A DNA stretch of 44,509 nt from contig CALAMD010000066.1 of NCBI GenBank assembly GCA_937925695.1, positions 1 to 44,509 of the forward strand, in the 5' to 3' direction. A model generated the notes under the pieces. That model was not told where the DNA came from. It did not search any database and saw only the letters and a program-made list of their open reading frames with translations. Below, piece by piece: positions 16,333 to 24,983 of the stretch; within the stretch, counting starts at the first letter, position 1, and each line of letters opens with the position of its first letter. The stretch is from an uncultured Bacillaceae bacterium. Lineage in GTDB: Bacteria > Bacillota > Bacilli > Bacillales > Amphibacillaceae. Made by a program: the position numbers and the translations under genes.

Positions 16333-17328
16333 TTAATATACGAGCTTGATAAATTCTTCTTTAGTAATTTTCCCTAAGTAATGAGGAATATCGATATCAG
16401 CAAGGGCTTCTTCAATTGATTTCCGCTCGTATTTCACACCAATTAATTGTTCTTCGATGTCACTTACCTCACCAATACCGAAGAAATCACCATAAATTTT
16501 ACAATTTTCAATGATACCTTTTTTAACATCTAAGCGCACATCTAGCAAACCTGAAGGAAACTTATGGGACTGTTTAATATTAAAGGCAGGTGATTTTCCA
16601 AAGTTCCATTCCCAACGCTTATAACGCTTATTTGAAATTTCATGTACTTTTTCCCAATCTTCTTCAGTTAATTCATATTGTGGGACATCATTTACATCTT
16701 CCACGTCAAAAATATGGCATAGGAGTAATTCTTTAAATTCATCCATTGTTATTTTTTCTTCAAGGAATTCAGAAATATTCGCCACCCGGCTACGAATTGA
16801 CTTTATCCCTTTTGATTCAATTTTTTCGGCTTTTACATTCAAAGCAGCGACAACATGTTCAATTTCAGAATCAAACATTAAAGTGCCGTGGCTGTACATC
16901 CGCCCTCTTGTAGCAAACTGAGCGTTCCCAGATATTTTACGACCTTCAACTAATAAGTCGTTACGTCCTACTAACTCAGCAGGAACCCCAAGTTTATTTA
17001 ACGCATCTACCACAGGCTGCGTAAATTTCGCAAAATCATGGAAACTTTCTCCGTCATCTTTAGTAATAAAACTAAAATTCAAGTTTCCTTCATCATGATA
17101 AACAGCACCACCACCTGATAAACGGCGAACAACTTTAATATTATTCTCTTCCACATAATCTGTATTAATTTCTTCAACCGAGTTTTGATTTCGACCAATA
17201 ATAATAGAAGGTTCATTTATGTAAAACAATAGGTATGTTTCATTTTCATCAAGATTCGTTAAAATATATTCTTCTAATGCTAGATTGATAGTAGGATCGG
17301 TAATTCCATTATTACTAATAAATTTCAT
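16333..17328 (-). CDS. lplJ: Lipoate-protein ligase LplJ
   Basis: A 331-residue LplA/LplJ-type ligase with both the catalytic domain and the C-terminal accessory domain (about 250-331). RRLSGGGAVYHD at 68-79 binds lipoyl-adenylate. The catalytic lysine is Lys131 in GRKISGNAQ, followed by HGTLMFDS. The enzyme activates free lipoate with ATP and attaches it to 2-oxoacid dehydrogenase E2 subunits and GcvH. A strong AAAGGAG precedes ATG 17328. Next to yhfI on the same strand, as yhfI-yhfJ(lplJ) in B. subtilis; the 92-bp gap holds no terminator, so co-transcription is plausible. Confidence 0.95.
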   Translation of the reverse strand: MKFISNNGITDPTINLALEEYILTNLDENETYLLFYINEPSIIIGRNQNSVEEINTDYVEENNIKVVRRLSGGGAVYHDEGNLNFSFITKDDGESFHDFAKFTQPVVDALNKLGVPAELVGRNDLLVEGRKISGNAQFATRGRMYSHGTLMFDSEIEHVVAALNVKAEKIESKGIKSIRSRVANISEFLEEKITMDEFKELLLCHIFDVEDVNDVPQYELTEEDWEKVHEISNKRYKRWEWNFGKSPAFNIKQSHKFPSGLLDVRLDVKKGIIENCKIYGDFFGIGEVSDIEEQLIGVKYERKSIEEALADIDIPHYLGKITKEEFIKLVY

Positions 17329-17420
17329 AAAAAAACTCCTTTCAGCATAAACATAATCTTTATTGATAGCTAGTTAATGCCTCAATAGACTATCTATGTT
17401 GACATGAACTCGTGAACTTT

Positions 17421-18155
17421 TTACCCCTTTGACCAAACAAGGCCATCGTAGGCTAATTGAATTGGTCCTTGATAATATTCTTTGGCTTCCTCAATCAATT
17501 GTTGGTGTCGCCCATACTGGGGTAAATGACTTAATATCAATTCTTTAACCTGTGCTCGCTGGGCGATGAGGGCTGCTTCTGTACTATTCATATGGCCAGC
17601 TTCAGCTCCGTGTTGGTGCGCATAAAAATTACAATCTGTAATCAACATATCAGCATCTTTGGCAAAATCTATCCATGTATCATCGTAAGCTGTATCTGCA
17701 GTATAAACAAACATAGTCTTACCATCAGTAATCCGCATCCCATAACAAGGTACACCATGTTTGGTTTTTAAAAACGTAATCGAAAATGGTCCTACTGTTA
17801 ATGTTTCATCGGGATGATAGGCAATACCTTTCGTAACATCATGGGATAATCCTTGAAAGGCTAATGGATCTTCATTATGGCCATAAATAGGCAATATGGC
17901 ATCTTGATTCGTTAAATAATGACTGACGAGACGGGCGTATTGTAGTACACCGACATCTGCTATATGATCATGATGATAGTGAGACAATATAACCGCATCG
18001 ATATCCATAATATCGATTGTATTCTGAAGTTTGGCCAATGCACCACTGCCGAGATCAACGATTAAAATAAAACCGTCCTTCTCAACAAGATAACAGGAAG
18101 TTGCGCCATTTGCCGGTGGGAATCCACCCCAACAACCAATGACTGTCACCTTCAT
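17421..18155 (-). CDS. yhfI: Metallo-beta-lactamase-fold hydrolase YhfI
   Basis: A 244-residue MBL-fold protein, the same length as B. subtilis YhfI. The metal motif SHYHHDH supplies His59, His61, Asp63 and His64. Further ligands are a His in KTKHGVPC, Asp in YTADTAYD and the late LSHLPQYG His. The overall pattern is closest to the RNase Z/ElaC and phosphodiesterase branch, but lacks the exosite arm, so a small-molecule phosphodiesterase or similar hydrolase is likely. I use ATG 18155; a GTG twelve bases further upstream lies within the GGGTGAG ribosome site. It is divergent from the tiny yhfH gene, another conserved pairing. Confidence 0.87.
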   Translation of the reverse strand: MKVTVIGCWGGFPPANGATSCYLVEKDGFILIVDLGSGALAKLQNTIDIMDIDAVILSHYHHDHIADVGVLQYARLVSHYLTNQDAILPIYGHNEDPLAFQGLSHDVTKGIAYHPDETLTVGPFSITFLKTKHGVPCYGMRITDGKTMFVYTADTAYDDTWIDFAKDADMLITDCNFYAHQHGAEAGHMNSTEAALIAQRAQVKELILSHLPQYGRHQQLIEEAKEYYQGPIQLAYDGLVWSKG

Positions 18156-18256
18156 AAGCAAGCTCACCCGTTCACAATTTTGTTATAATACAGTTGTTGA
18201 CTTTTCTTGCTTTGTTATATTACAATTGATGTAAGGTCACCAAAGGAGGAAACATA

Positions 18257-18385
18257 ATGAAAAATGTTATCGAGTTTTTCAGAAATTTGCCAAAGAAAAA
18301 ATGCCATATGTGTGGAAACGAAATTAATGAAAAAGCGGATTGTTACACTAACATTTGTGATGAATGCGACCACCCAGCAAGATAA
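18257..18385 (+). CDS. yhfH: YhfH-family mini zinc-ribbon protein
   Basis: A 42-residue protein, M-KNVIEFFRNLPKKK followed by two cysteine pairs: CHMC (Cys16, Cys19) and CDEC (Cys34, Cys37), with Cys29 in between. This is the YhfH family, short proteins of unknown function with a probable structural zinc site. AAAGGAGG lies 7 nt before the ATG. Length, cysteine spacing and position opposite yhfI all match B. subtilis yhfH. The hairpin beginning at 18374 overlaps the stop codon. Confidence 0.85.
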   Translation: MKNVIEFFRNLPKKKCHMCGNEINEKADCYTNICDECDHPAR

Positions 18386-18400
18386 CCATCGTCTTGCTGG
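18374..18400 (+). terminator. Hairpin across the yhfH stop codon
   Basis: CCAGCAAGA (18374-18382) pairs with TCTTGCTGG (18392-18400); the stop codon TAA starts at 18383. A T-run follows only 15 nt later, so this is a weak terminator or an mRNA-stabilising stem. Confidence 0.55.
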
Positions 18401-18427
18401 CCTGTAACAAATACTTCCTTTTTTTAC

Positions 18428-18458
18428 AAACAGCTACTGCCATAGCTGTTTTTTTTTG
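18428..18458 (+). terminator. Rho-independent terminator of yhfH
   Basis: AAACAGCTA (18428-18436) pairs with TAGCTGTTT (18443-18451) across a 6-nt loop and continues as ten T residues. Confidence 0.92.
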
Positions 18459-18567
18459 GCTTTTACAAATATTTCGTCATCATTTTCATTATGTTTCCTA
18501 TCCTTATCTTCAATATTATTTTATACTAATATAGAACAAAATGATAGAGATTTGAAAGGAGAACAAA

Positions 18568-20388
18568 ATGAGTAATAGCAACCGACTAGCTCGAGCCAAC
18601 GTCCCAGTAGAACAAACTTGGGATTTAACTGATTTATTTTCTACCCGGGAACAATGGGAAGAGGAATTAACATTAATTCAAGAAGATGTAGCACAAATAA
18701 CACAATATAAAAATCAATTAGGATCTAATGCTGATACATTATTCAATTGTTTAGTTGACCTGGAAAACTTTGAAGAACGTATCATCAAAGCTGCAACGTA
18801 CGCATCATTAAAAACAGCAGCAGATGGAACTGACCCGCAAAATCAAAATGATCAAGCGAAAATAGCTTCCGTCATCGCCAATATTAGTGCCCAATTAACT
18901 TTTATCGAAACAGAAATCTTAACCATACCCGAAAAATTGATCGAAGAATTTTTGGCAACAAATCCAGCTCTACAAACGTATCGTAAGATGTTAATGGATC
19001 TGCAAGAGAAAAAAGCTTATACTCTCTCACCGGAAGTAGAAAAGGTTCTAGCTTCTCTTGGTGAAGTCCATGATGCTCCTTATATGATTTATAGCCGGAG
19101 TAAAGCAGCAGATATGGATTTTGCACCGATCACTGATGAAAAGGGTCAAGAATTACCAATGTCTTTTGCCCTTTATGAAGACCGTTATGAAATTTCACCA
19201 AACAACGACCTTCGTCGAAAGGCCTATGAATCATTTACAACCACTTTAAAACGATATCAACATACGTATGCAGCCACGTATGCTACTGAAATTACCAAAC
19301 AGGTGACCTTGTCCCGTCTACGAAATTACGATTCTGTAACTGACATGCTACTACAGCCACAACAAGTAACTCAAGATATGTACCATCAACAGTTAGATAT
19401 CATTCAGCAAGAGCTTGCACCACATATGCGTAAATATATTCGCCTTAAGCAAAAACTATTAGGCTTAGATGAGATGAAAATATGTGACTTACAAGTACCA
19501 ATTGACCCGAACTATCATCCAACTATTACTTATCAAGAAGCGACCGAAACGATTTTAGACGCGCTTCAAGTGATGGGCGATGACTATGTAGCAATTATGA
19601 AAAAAGCGATTGATGAACGCTGGATTGATTATGCTGATAACATCGGTAAGGCAACAGGTGCTTTTTGCTCAAGTCCATATGGTGCACACCCATATATATT
19701 AATTACTTGGACGGATATGATGAGAGGAACCTTTGTTTTAGCCCACGAACTAGGACATGCTGGACACTTTTATTTAGCCGGACAACACCAAACGCTTCTT
19801 AACACGCGCCCTTCGACCTATTTTGTTGAAGCACCTTCAACACTTAATGAGATTCTTTTAGCTGAGCATTTGTTAAGTCATATGGAGGATCCACAAATGA
19901 AGCGATGGGTCATCGATCAATTATTAGGCACATACTATCATAATTTTGTTACCCATTTGCTAGAAGGGGAATTACAAAGACGCGTATATACTTTAGCTGA
20001 AGAAGGTACACCAATAACAGCAACGGTTTTATCAGAACAAAAGAAAGATCTTTTGGAAAAATTCTGGGGTGACACAGTGACAATTGATGAAGGCGCAAGT
20101 CTCACTTGGATGCGACAACCCCATTATTATATGGGACTATATCCTTACACATATTCAGCTGGTTTGACTGTTGCCACAGCTGTCGGGCAACAAATTAAAG
20201 AAGAAGGAAAACCAGCAGTCGATCGTTGGTTAGATGTTCTCAAGGCTGGTGGAACAAAACGCCCACTTGAATTGATTAAACAAGCTGGGATTGATATGTC
20301 TAAACCGGATGCCGTCTACGATGCTGTTGCCTATGTTGGTTCTTTAATCGATCAATTGATAGACAGTTTTCAAGATGAGCTAGCATAG
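18568..20388 (+). CDS. pepF: Oligoendopeptidase F (M3B metallopeptidase)
   Basis: A 606-residue M3B peptidase, full length for PepF. The zinc motif HELGH spans 393-397 with catalytic Glu394, and Glu421 in YFVEAPS is the probable third ligand. The conserved PYTYSAGLTVA substrate loop is present near the C-terminus. It cleaves cytoplasmic oligopeptides of about 7-17 residues. In B. subtilis, PepF overproduction is reported to block sporulation by destroying Phr-type signal peptides. AAAGGAG precedes the start. The gene is monocistronic, downstream of the yhfH terminator, and no signal peptide is visible. Confidence 0.95.
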   Translation: MSNSNRLARANVPVEQTWDLTDLFSTREQWEEELTLIQEDVAQITQYKNQLGSNADTLFNCLVDLENFEERIIKAATYASLKTAADGTDPQNQNDQAKIASVIANISAQLTFIETEILTIPEKLIEEFLATNPALQTYRKMLMDLQEKKAYTLSPEVEKVLASLGEVHDAPYMIYSRSKAADMDFAPITDEKGQELPMSFALYEDRYEISPNNDLRRKAYESFTTTLKRYQHTYAATYATEITKQVTLSRLRNYDSVTDMLLQPQQVTQDMYHQQLDIIQQELAPHMRKYIRLKQKLLGLDEMKICDLQVPIDPNYHPTITYQEATETILDALQVMGDDYVAIMKKAIDERWIDYADNIGKATGAFCSSPYGAHPYILITWTDMMRGTFVLAHELGHAGHFYLAGQHQTLLNTRPSTYFVEAPSTLNEILLAEHLLSHMEDPQMKRWVIDQLLGTYYHNFVTHLLEGELQRRVYTLAEEGTPITATVLSEQKKDLLEKFWGDTVTIDEGASLTWMRQPHYYMGLYPYTYSAGLTVATAVGQQIKEEGKPAVDRWLDVLKAGGTKRPLELIKQAGIDMSKPDAVYDAVAYVGSLIDQLIDSFQDELA

Positions 20389-20442
20389 GTCTACATTTCG
20401 TGACAAGAGAATTAATAATCTGATAACATATCCTGTAATGCT

Positions 20443-20485
20443 CCCCCTAAAGTAAACACTAAAAATAGCAAACAACTTTAGGGGG
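20443..20485. repeat. 11-bp inverted repeat downstream of pepF
   Basis: CCCCCTAAAGT (20443-20453) pairs perfectly with ACTTTAGGGGG (20475-20485) across a 21-nt A-rich loop. No U-run follows on either strand. The right arm places a TTTAGGGGG ribosome-site-like sequence just before the broken ORF at 20492, so the repeat may belong to the same remnant. Confidence 0.55.
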
Positions 20486-20491
20486 TATTAT

Positions 20492-20573
20492 ATGCGTTAG
20501 CAAAACAAAGACTATTGATTGGAAAAAATATCAATTGCCACATTTGTTAGCATTTATCGTAACACCCAGATGA
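20492..20573 (+). pseudogene. Decayed short reading frame, possible mobile-element remnant
   Basis: An ATG at 20492, 6 nt after AGGGGG, is stopped at its third codon. Removing one T there would open a 26-codon frame reading MRSKTKTIDWKKYQLPHL then LAFIVTPR and stop. A ribosome site, a frameshift and then a quick end look like a degraded gene start, perhaps of an insertion-sequence transposase, given the inverted repeat directly upstream. No family can be named. The rest of the 20389-20625 gap holds nothing else recognisable. Confidence 0.3.
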
Positions 20574-20625
20574 AATTGAGTTAAAATATACATAAATTTA
20601 GAGATAATGACAAGGGGGGATTTGA

Positions 20626-21189
20626 ATGAAGGCACATATGACTAACGGAACTTGGGATTTTCTCGAGAAAATTGCTCATAAACACTCCCAATATACATTT
20701 TTCTTAATGAATAGTGAATCAAGTACATTAGCATATTATGAAACCCATTTACAAAAAAAGAGTGTTTTTAAAGCTGGCAGATCATATGAAGTATTAGTTA
20801 GCACAGGGACCTTAGAAGAAGAAGGTTTCTTTGTATTTGATCATCACCCATTAACAGAAGACGGAAAGCCCCTTGTTGAAAATCGATTTAAGCAAAATCC
20901 TGATATTATGGTAGGAGTAGGTGGTCTCATTGCTTTTCGCTTCCTAAGGCCTCTAAAAGGGAATACATATGTTACCTTTACGCAATGGCAATCAAAGGAA
21001 GACTATGAAAACTGGCAAGCATCCGATCGTGCAAAACAGTTATATGCATTCAAAGACGTCAAACCAACAGCCTATTTTGCTGCTAAACCCTTTTCCCTTT
21101 ATTATTCATTCTTTTATCCAGAAGAAGAAGAGTTAGAAGATGACTCCACCGAAACAGACCAAGAATTACGAGAAGATGAGCAAGTATAA
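20626..21189 (+). CDS. hmoB: HmoB-like heme-degrading monooxygenase (YhgC)
   Basis: A 187-residue protein with an antibiotic-biosynthesis-monooxygenase (ABM) domain at roughly 63-145. It includes NRFKQNPDIMVGVGGLI and TYVTFTQWQSKEDYENW, the usual ABM hallmarks. An N-terminal extension resembling B. subtilis HmoB (YhgC, 166 residues) is retained. HmoB-type enzymes open the heme ring and release iron in the cytoplasm. The C-terminus is extended by an acidic tail (166-187, mostly Glu/Asp) not expected in the core enzyme. AAGGGGGG precedes the ATG. It is a single-gene unit converging on the thioredoxin/bdbC operon. Confidence 0.85.
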   Translation: MKAHMTNGTWDFLEKIAHKHSQYTFFLMNSESSTLAYYETHLQKKSVFKAGRSYEVLVSTGTLEEEGFFVFDHHPLTEDGKPLVENRFKQNPDIMVGVGGLIAFRFLRPLKGNTYVTFTQWQSKEDYENWQASDRAKQLYAFKDVKPTAYFAAKPFSLYYSFFYPEEEELEDDSTETDQELREDEQV

Positions 21190-21243
21190 TAAAACAAGCA
21201 CCTACTGAAGGAAAATTATCTCGCAAATTATAATTATTAGGAA

Positions 21244-21318
21244 TAAAAAAAGAGCACGTCAGTATGAGAGGATATAAGGGGATAATCCTTACCTTATATC
21301 GACTTACGAACGTGCTCT
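21244..21318 (-). terminator. Nested hairpin terminator between hmoB and the thioredoxin gene
   Basis: Outer stem AGAGCACGT/ACGTGCTCT (21251-21259 with 21310-21318) encloses an inner GATATAAGG/CCTTATATC stem (21271-21279 with 21292-21300). On the minus strand the outer stem runs into seven T residues. It terminates the thioredoxin-bdbC operon and may also stop hmoB transcripts. Confidence 0.85.
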
Positions 21319-21328
21319 CTATTTATCT

Positions 21329-21814
21329 TTAACTCTCATCCTTTCCATAGGTTTCAAAGAATGAGCGGAAAACCTCTTCTGGTTGCGCCCCTGAAATCCG
21401 ATCTACTTCTTGGCCATTTTCATAATAAACTAAAGTGGGTACCCCTTTAATATCATATGTGTGTTTTTCTTGCTCAAATTCATATAAATTAAGTTTTTTT
21501 ACATCGATATTTAATTCTTCCGCTAACGGTACAAGGACTGGAGTTACTTCTAAACAGTACGGACAAGTTGGACTGTAAAAATATACAAAAACATCTTCCT
21601 CATTCTCAAGCTTTTCAGCTAAATCATTAGGAACAATTTGATTTTGATATAATGGATCATCTAATTGATCAATCGTTTCTTGCTTCAACTGATCTTTTCC
21701 GTAGGGGTTACCTGTTTGTTTAATGGTTTGTTTATTTTGATAATCAACTAAAACATATAACGCAACAAATAAAACAATAACGACGCCTAAAATTATTAAC
21801 ATTTTGTTACGCAT
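21329..21814 (-). CDS. Membrane-anchored thioredoxin-like thiol-disulfide oxidoreductase
   Basis: A 161-residue protein with one N-terminal membrane anchor (5-23), a charged linker and an extracytoplasmic thioredoxin fold. The active site is SPTCPYC (Cys84, Cys87), with the cis-proline in GVPTL (Pro126). CPYC is an oxidase/isomerase-like variant, and partnership with the BdbC quinone reductase suggests disulfide formation in exported proteins. It is thioredoxin-like rather than DsbA-like, so it is not a BdbD orthologue by structure even though it occupies that position. GAGGAGG precedes the ATG; the bdbC stop is 19 nt upstream, so the two form an operon. Confidence 0.87.
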   Translation of the reverse strand: MRNKMLIILGVVIVLFVALYVLVDYQNKQTIKQTGNPYGKDQLKQETIDQLDDPLYQNQIVPNDLAEKLENEEDVFVYFYSPTCPYCLEVTPVLVPLAEELNIDVKKLNLYEFEQEKHTYDIKGVPTLVYYENGQEVDRISGAQPEEVFRSFFETYGKDES

Positions 21815-21833
21815 CCTATTTCCTCCTCTTGAG

Positions 21834-22250
21834 CTATTTCTCTTGTTTTAATATGACAATATGTAACGTAAATATGACGATGAAAGCTATTCCTGCTAAA
21901 AATGGAATCGTAATAAACCCAAAATAATTAACATATTGTAAATTACACGGTACAAGATCACATGTACCACCGACAGGTTGTAAAGCAGGGAGTTTTTGCA
22001 TTAAGTAATGAAATGTTGAAGTAAGCATACCTATTCCGCTTAACACAAGCCCTGGTAAAGCGATATTAATATCTCTTTTTATGGCTGAAACACCATAAAT
22101 CACAACTAATGGATACATGAGAATGCGTTGAAACCAACAAATTTCACAAGGAATGTATCCCATGACTTCTGAAAAAAATAGACTACCACAAACGGCAATA
22201 ATTGCTTGGGTCCAAATAACCATTAATAGCATTTCACTTCGCTTATTCAT
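21834..22250 (-). CDS. bdbC: BdbC, DsbB-family disulfide oxidoreductase
   Basis: A 138-residue four-helix membrane protein, the same length as B. subtilis BdbC. The DsbB family cysteine pairs are both present: CEIC (Cys35, Cys38) followed by WFQRILMYP, and CDLVPC (Cys97, Cys102). It re-oxidises the thiol-disulfide partner by passing electrons to quinone. In B. subtilis BdbC/BdbD are ComK-dependent and needed for competence pilin folding, which fits a comK gene in this window. I start at ATG 22250; the TTG at 22256 abuts the GGGGGG ribosome site. It is the first gene of an operon with the thioredoxin-like protein. Confidence 0.93.
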   Translation of the reverse strand: MNKRSEMLLMVIWTQAIIAVCGSLFFSEVMGYIPCEICWFQRILMYPLVVIYGVSAIKRDINIALPGLVLSGIGMLTSTFHYLMQKLPALQPVGGTCDLVPCNLQYVNYFGFITIPFLAGIAFIVIFTLHIVILKQEK

Positions 22251-22330
22251 CGCCAATCCCCCCTACTATCAATACAATATATTATACAATTCTAGGTTAA
22301 AAAAGACAAAAATGATCCCCGAATTTTACC

Positions 22331-22375
22331 AAAAAACCTCTTAATCATCATAAAAAGATCATGACGATTAAGAGG
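22331..22375 (-). terminator. Terminator of the liaFSR operon
   Basis: CCTCTTAATC (22337-22346) pairs with GATTAAGAGG (22366-22375), with further inner pairing. On the minus strand TTTTTT follows, 40 nt after the liaR stop. Confidence 0.88.
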
Positions 22376-22415
22376 AGAAGCTTTCTCGTTATTAAATTCG
22401 TATAGGTCCTATTTA

Positions 22416-23045
22416 TCACTCTAATAAACGATTTCGATGTACATAAACGGCTGCTTGAGTACGGTCATGTACACCTAGTTTAGCTAAAATATTACTAACG
22501 TGGGTTTTGACTGTTTTAATGCCAATATATAACTTATCGCTAATTTCTTGATTTGTCATGCCATTACCGATACATAACAATACTTCCAATTCGCGTTTTG
22601 TTAACTGTTGATGTGGTTTTTTCGATTGTCCCTGTATGCCAGAAATAACTTTGCTTGCCACTTTTGGTTCAATGACATTTTCGTTGTTCATCGCTTTATG
22701 AATGGCTTCTACGATGTCATTAGCTGAAGCTGTCTTTAACAGGTAACTAAATGCCCCTGCTTCAATGGCTGGAAAAACTTTTTCATCATCATAATAACTT
22801 GTTAGGATAATAATTTTACAATCCGGTAAAAAACGCATAATTTCTTTTGTCGCGTCAACACCTGTCCCATTTTCCATCACTAAATCCATTAGAACAACAT
22901 CAGGTTGTAAGTCTCTGACAAGTTCTACTGCTTCATGTCCACTGCTTGCTTCCCCAACAATCTCTATTGATTGAACAGTATTTAAATAGGCTATGATTCC
23001 TTGACGAACAATTTTATGATCGTCAACGACAACAACACGAATCAT
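22416..23045 (-). CDS. liaR: LiaR/VraR response regulator
   Basis: A 209-residue NarL/FixJ-type regulator. The receiver domain has acidic residues Asp8 and Asp9 and the phospho-acceptor Asp54 in VLMDLVM. The LuxR-type HTH is at about 145-205 (LTKRELEVLLCIGNGMTNQEI then IKTVKTHVSNILAKL). It is the output of the LiaFSR cell-envelope stress system that answers antibiotics blocking the lipid II cycle. The stop of liaS lies 12 nt before its start, preceded by AAGGAGGTAAAAAG, so translation is closely linked. The terminator follows directly, making it the last gene. Confidence 0.94.
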   Translation of the reverse strand: MIRVVVVDDHKIVRQGIIAYLNTVQSIEIVGEASSGHEAVELVRDLQPDVVLMDLVMENGTGVDATKEIMRFLPDCKIIILTSYYDDEKVFPAIEAGAFSYLLKTASANDIVEAIHKAMNNENVIEPKVASKVISGIQGQSKKPHQQLTKRELEVLLCIGNGMTNQEISDKLYIGIKTVKTHVSNILAKLGVHDRTQAAVYVHRNRLLE

Positions 23046-23057
23046 CTTTTTACCTCC

Positions 23058-24104
23058 TTACGATGTTCGATAAGGAATACGCATCGTAATGTATGTTCCT
23101 TCCCCTTTATTCGAGCGGATTATGAACGTCCCGCCTAATTCTTCACATCTTTCTTTCATTGTATTTAAACCGTAAGATGTTTTTTGTTGATTTTTTTCAT
23201 TTAAATCGAATCCTACACCATCATCACGAATATCAATATAAAGATCATATTTTTGTGACTTGATAGATAACGAAACCTTTGTAGCTTGGGCATGACGTAA
23301 TATATTCGCTAAAGCTTCTTGAATAATCCGAAAAATATGTTCTTCTGTAGATGCCGGTAATGATAAATCTTGTTCCATAGTGAGTTGAAATTGAATCGTT
23401 GTCTTCGCTTTTAATTCAGCAATTAATTTTTCAATACCTTCTGTTAACGTATCGCCTGATAAATAGACAGGTCTTAAATGCAATAGCAACGCCCGCATTT
23501 CACTTTGAGCCATTAAGCCGGTATCAGTAACTTCTTGTAATTGTTTTTTAGCTAATGCTGGATTTTCATCGATCTGTCGTAAAGCAGCTTCAGATAACAT
23601 CGTTAAGGCAAATAGCTGTTGACTAACAGAATCATGTAATTCCCGGGCTAAGCGTTGTCGTTCTTCAATCACTGCTGCTTTATAGGCTGACTTAGCAAAG
23701 GAAGATTTTTCATCTGCTAATCGCTGTAGTGAAACAACTTGATTTTGTAATTTATCACCTAATTCATTTAATTCATTACTAATCCGGGAGATTTCATACA
23801 TATCGTTCACTTGCAGCCGAGCTTTATAATGACCATTAGCAAATTGTTTGATCAGTAGTGATAAATAATCGAAACGCTCTTTCATCCGGCTACTAGACTT
23901 AAATCCAGTATAGATCGAGAGGAGTAGACCAATGATCCCATATGAAATTAAGAAGAAGATAATCGCCGACACTTGTAACCAATTAGGTTCAAATAAAACA
24001 TATATTGATAAGAGAATTGATGTTAAAGTAATAAAGGTTAATAAAAATGCCGAGATATGTGAACGAACATAAGACATTCTTATATTATTAAATCTATTGA
24101 ACAT
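23058..24104 (-). CDS. liaS: LiaS/VraS sensor histidine kinase
   Basis: A 348-residue HisKA_3-type kinase. Two helices (about 18-38 and 46-67) with a very short external loop mark it as an intramembrane-sensing kinase. A HAMP-like linker leads to the phosphoacceptor His157 in RELHDSVSQQL. The ATPase domain shows NILRHAQA (N-box), DDGVGFD (G1) and YGLNTMKER. The minimal sensor loop agrees with the LiaS/VraS group, in which LiaF rather than a periplasmic domain supplies control. It sits between liaF and liaR with gaps of 15 and 12 nt. Confidence 0.94.
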   Translation of the reverse strand: MFNRFNNIRMSYVRSHISAFLLTFITLTSILLSIYVLFEPNWLQVSAIIFFLISYGIIGLLLSIYTGFKSSSRMKERFDYLSLLIKQFANGHYKARLQVNDMYEISRISNELNELGDKLQNQVVSLQRLADEKSSFAKSAYKAAVIEERQRLARELHDSVSQQLFALTMLSEAALRQIDENPALAKKQLQEVTDTGLMAQSEMRALLLHLRPVYLSGDTLTEGIEKLIAELKAKTTIQFQLTMEQDLSLPASTEEHIFRIIQEALANILRHAQATKVSLSIKSQKYDLYIDIRDDGVGFDLNEKNQQKTSYGLNTMKERCEELGGTFIIRSNKGEGTYITMRIPYRTS

Positions 24105-24119
24105 ATTGATCCACTCCCT

Positions 24120-24872
24120 TTAAACACGATTTACCCGAATGGATCCTGCTTTAACATTGATATGAATATCTAATTTTCGGACTGCTTCTTCATAATCAGG
24201 TGATTCATAATGAAGACTACGGTTTATGCCATCAGCAGTTTGATCCATTACAGTTACTTCACCTGCTTTCACATAGGCATCAATGCGACAAGCAACATCT
24301 TCAGGTAATAACAGATGGACATCTCCTGCCCAACTTCTAATCGTGATGGGAATTTCTTCTTCAGGAATGAACGCTTTCGTGAAATCAAGATAAAAGTCGC
24401 CAGCTATATTCCTTAAATCCATTGGTTTTACTTTCCAATTCGCTTGTTGATATTCAACTGTGCCAACATGAATATGTTCATGAAAACCTTTATCATCATT
24501 ATCAGTAGTAATATGAATCCGGGGTCGTCGGCGCCGATTCGCTTTCCCAATCATACTAAAACCAACATACATAATTAATAAGGGCCATAATTTAAATAAA
24601 TCTCTAAAAGTGTAATCTATGATGTCAAATTTCCCCAGAAGCAATAATGAACCAAAGATTATAAAAAATGAACCAAAGATCCATCCCTCACCACCCTTTT
24701 TTAAAAAACGATAAAATAGGTGGATACCTAATATAATGATTAAGCTTGGATATAGATAATGCCACAACTGTTGGAAATCCGTGTTTAGTACACCAATATT
24801 ATCCAAAACCAATATAATGCCTAAAAGAATTAACAACAGGGCTAACAAATTTCTTGATAAATGAATGCGCAT
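24120..24872 (-). CDS. liaF: LiaF, negative regulator of LiaS
   Basis: A 250-residue membrane protein with four N-terminal helices (about 7-105). A basic linker (RRRRPR) precedes a soluble C-terminal domain of the cell-wall-active antibiotic response type, with repeats such as MDLRNIAGDFYLDFTKA and IRSWAGDVHLLLP. LiaF keeps LiaS inactive until lipid II stress relieves it. AAGGTGAG precedes the start. It heads a liaF-liaS-liaR operon; the liaI-liaH effector genes that precede it in B. subtilis are not present here. Confidence 0.92.
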   Translation of the reverse strand: MRIHLSRNLLALLLILLGIILVLDNIGVLNTDFQQLWHYLYPSLIIILGIHLFYRFLKKGGEGWIFGSFFIIFGSLLLLGKFDIIDYTFRDLFKLWPLLIMYVGFSMIGKANRRRRPRIHITTDNDDKGFHEHIHVGTVEYQQANWKVKPMDLRNIAGDFYLDFTKAFIPEEEIPITIRSWAGDVHLLLPEDVACRIDAYVKAGEVTVMDQTADGINRSLHYESPDYEEAVRKLDIHINVKAGSIRVNRV

Positions 24873-24983
24873 GCTCTCACCTTCCCTACCCTAATTGATT
24901 ATCCTTATCTTAATCGATGAGTGAATAAATGAAAACAATCCGAAGATGGCTTTTTTATCCGTCTAAAGTCTGAAATTTTATTC

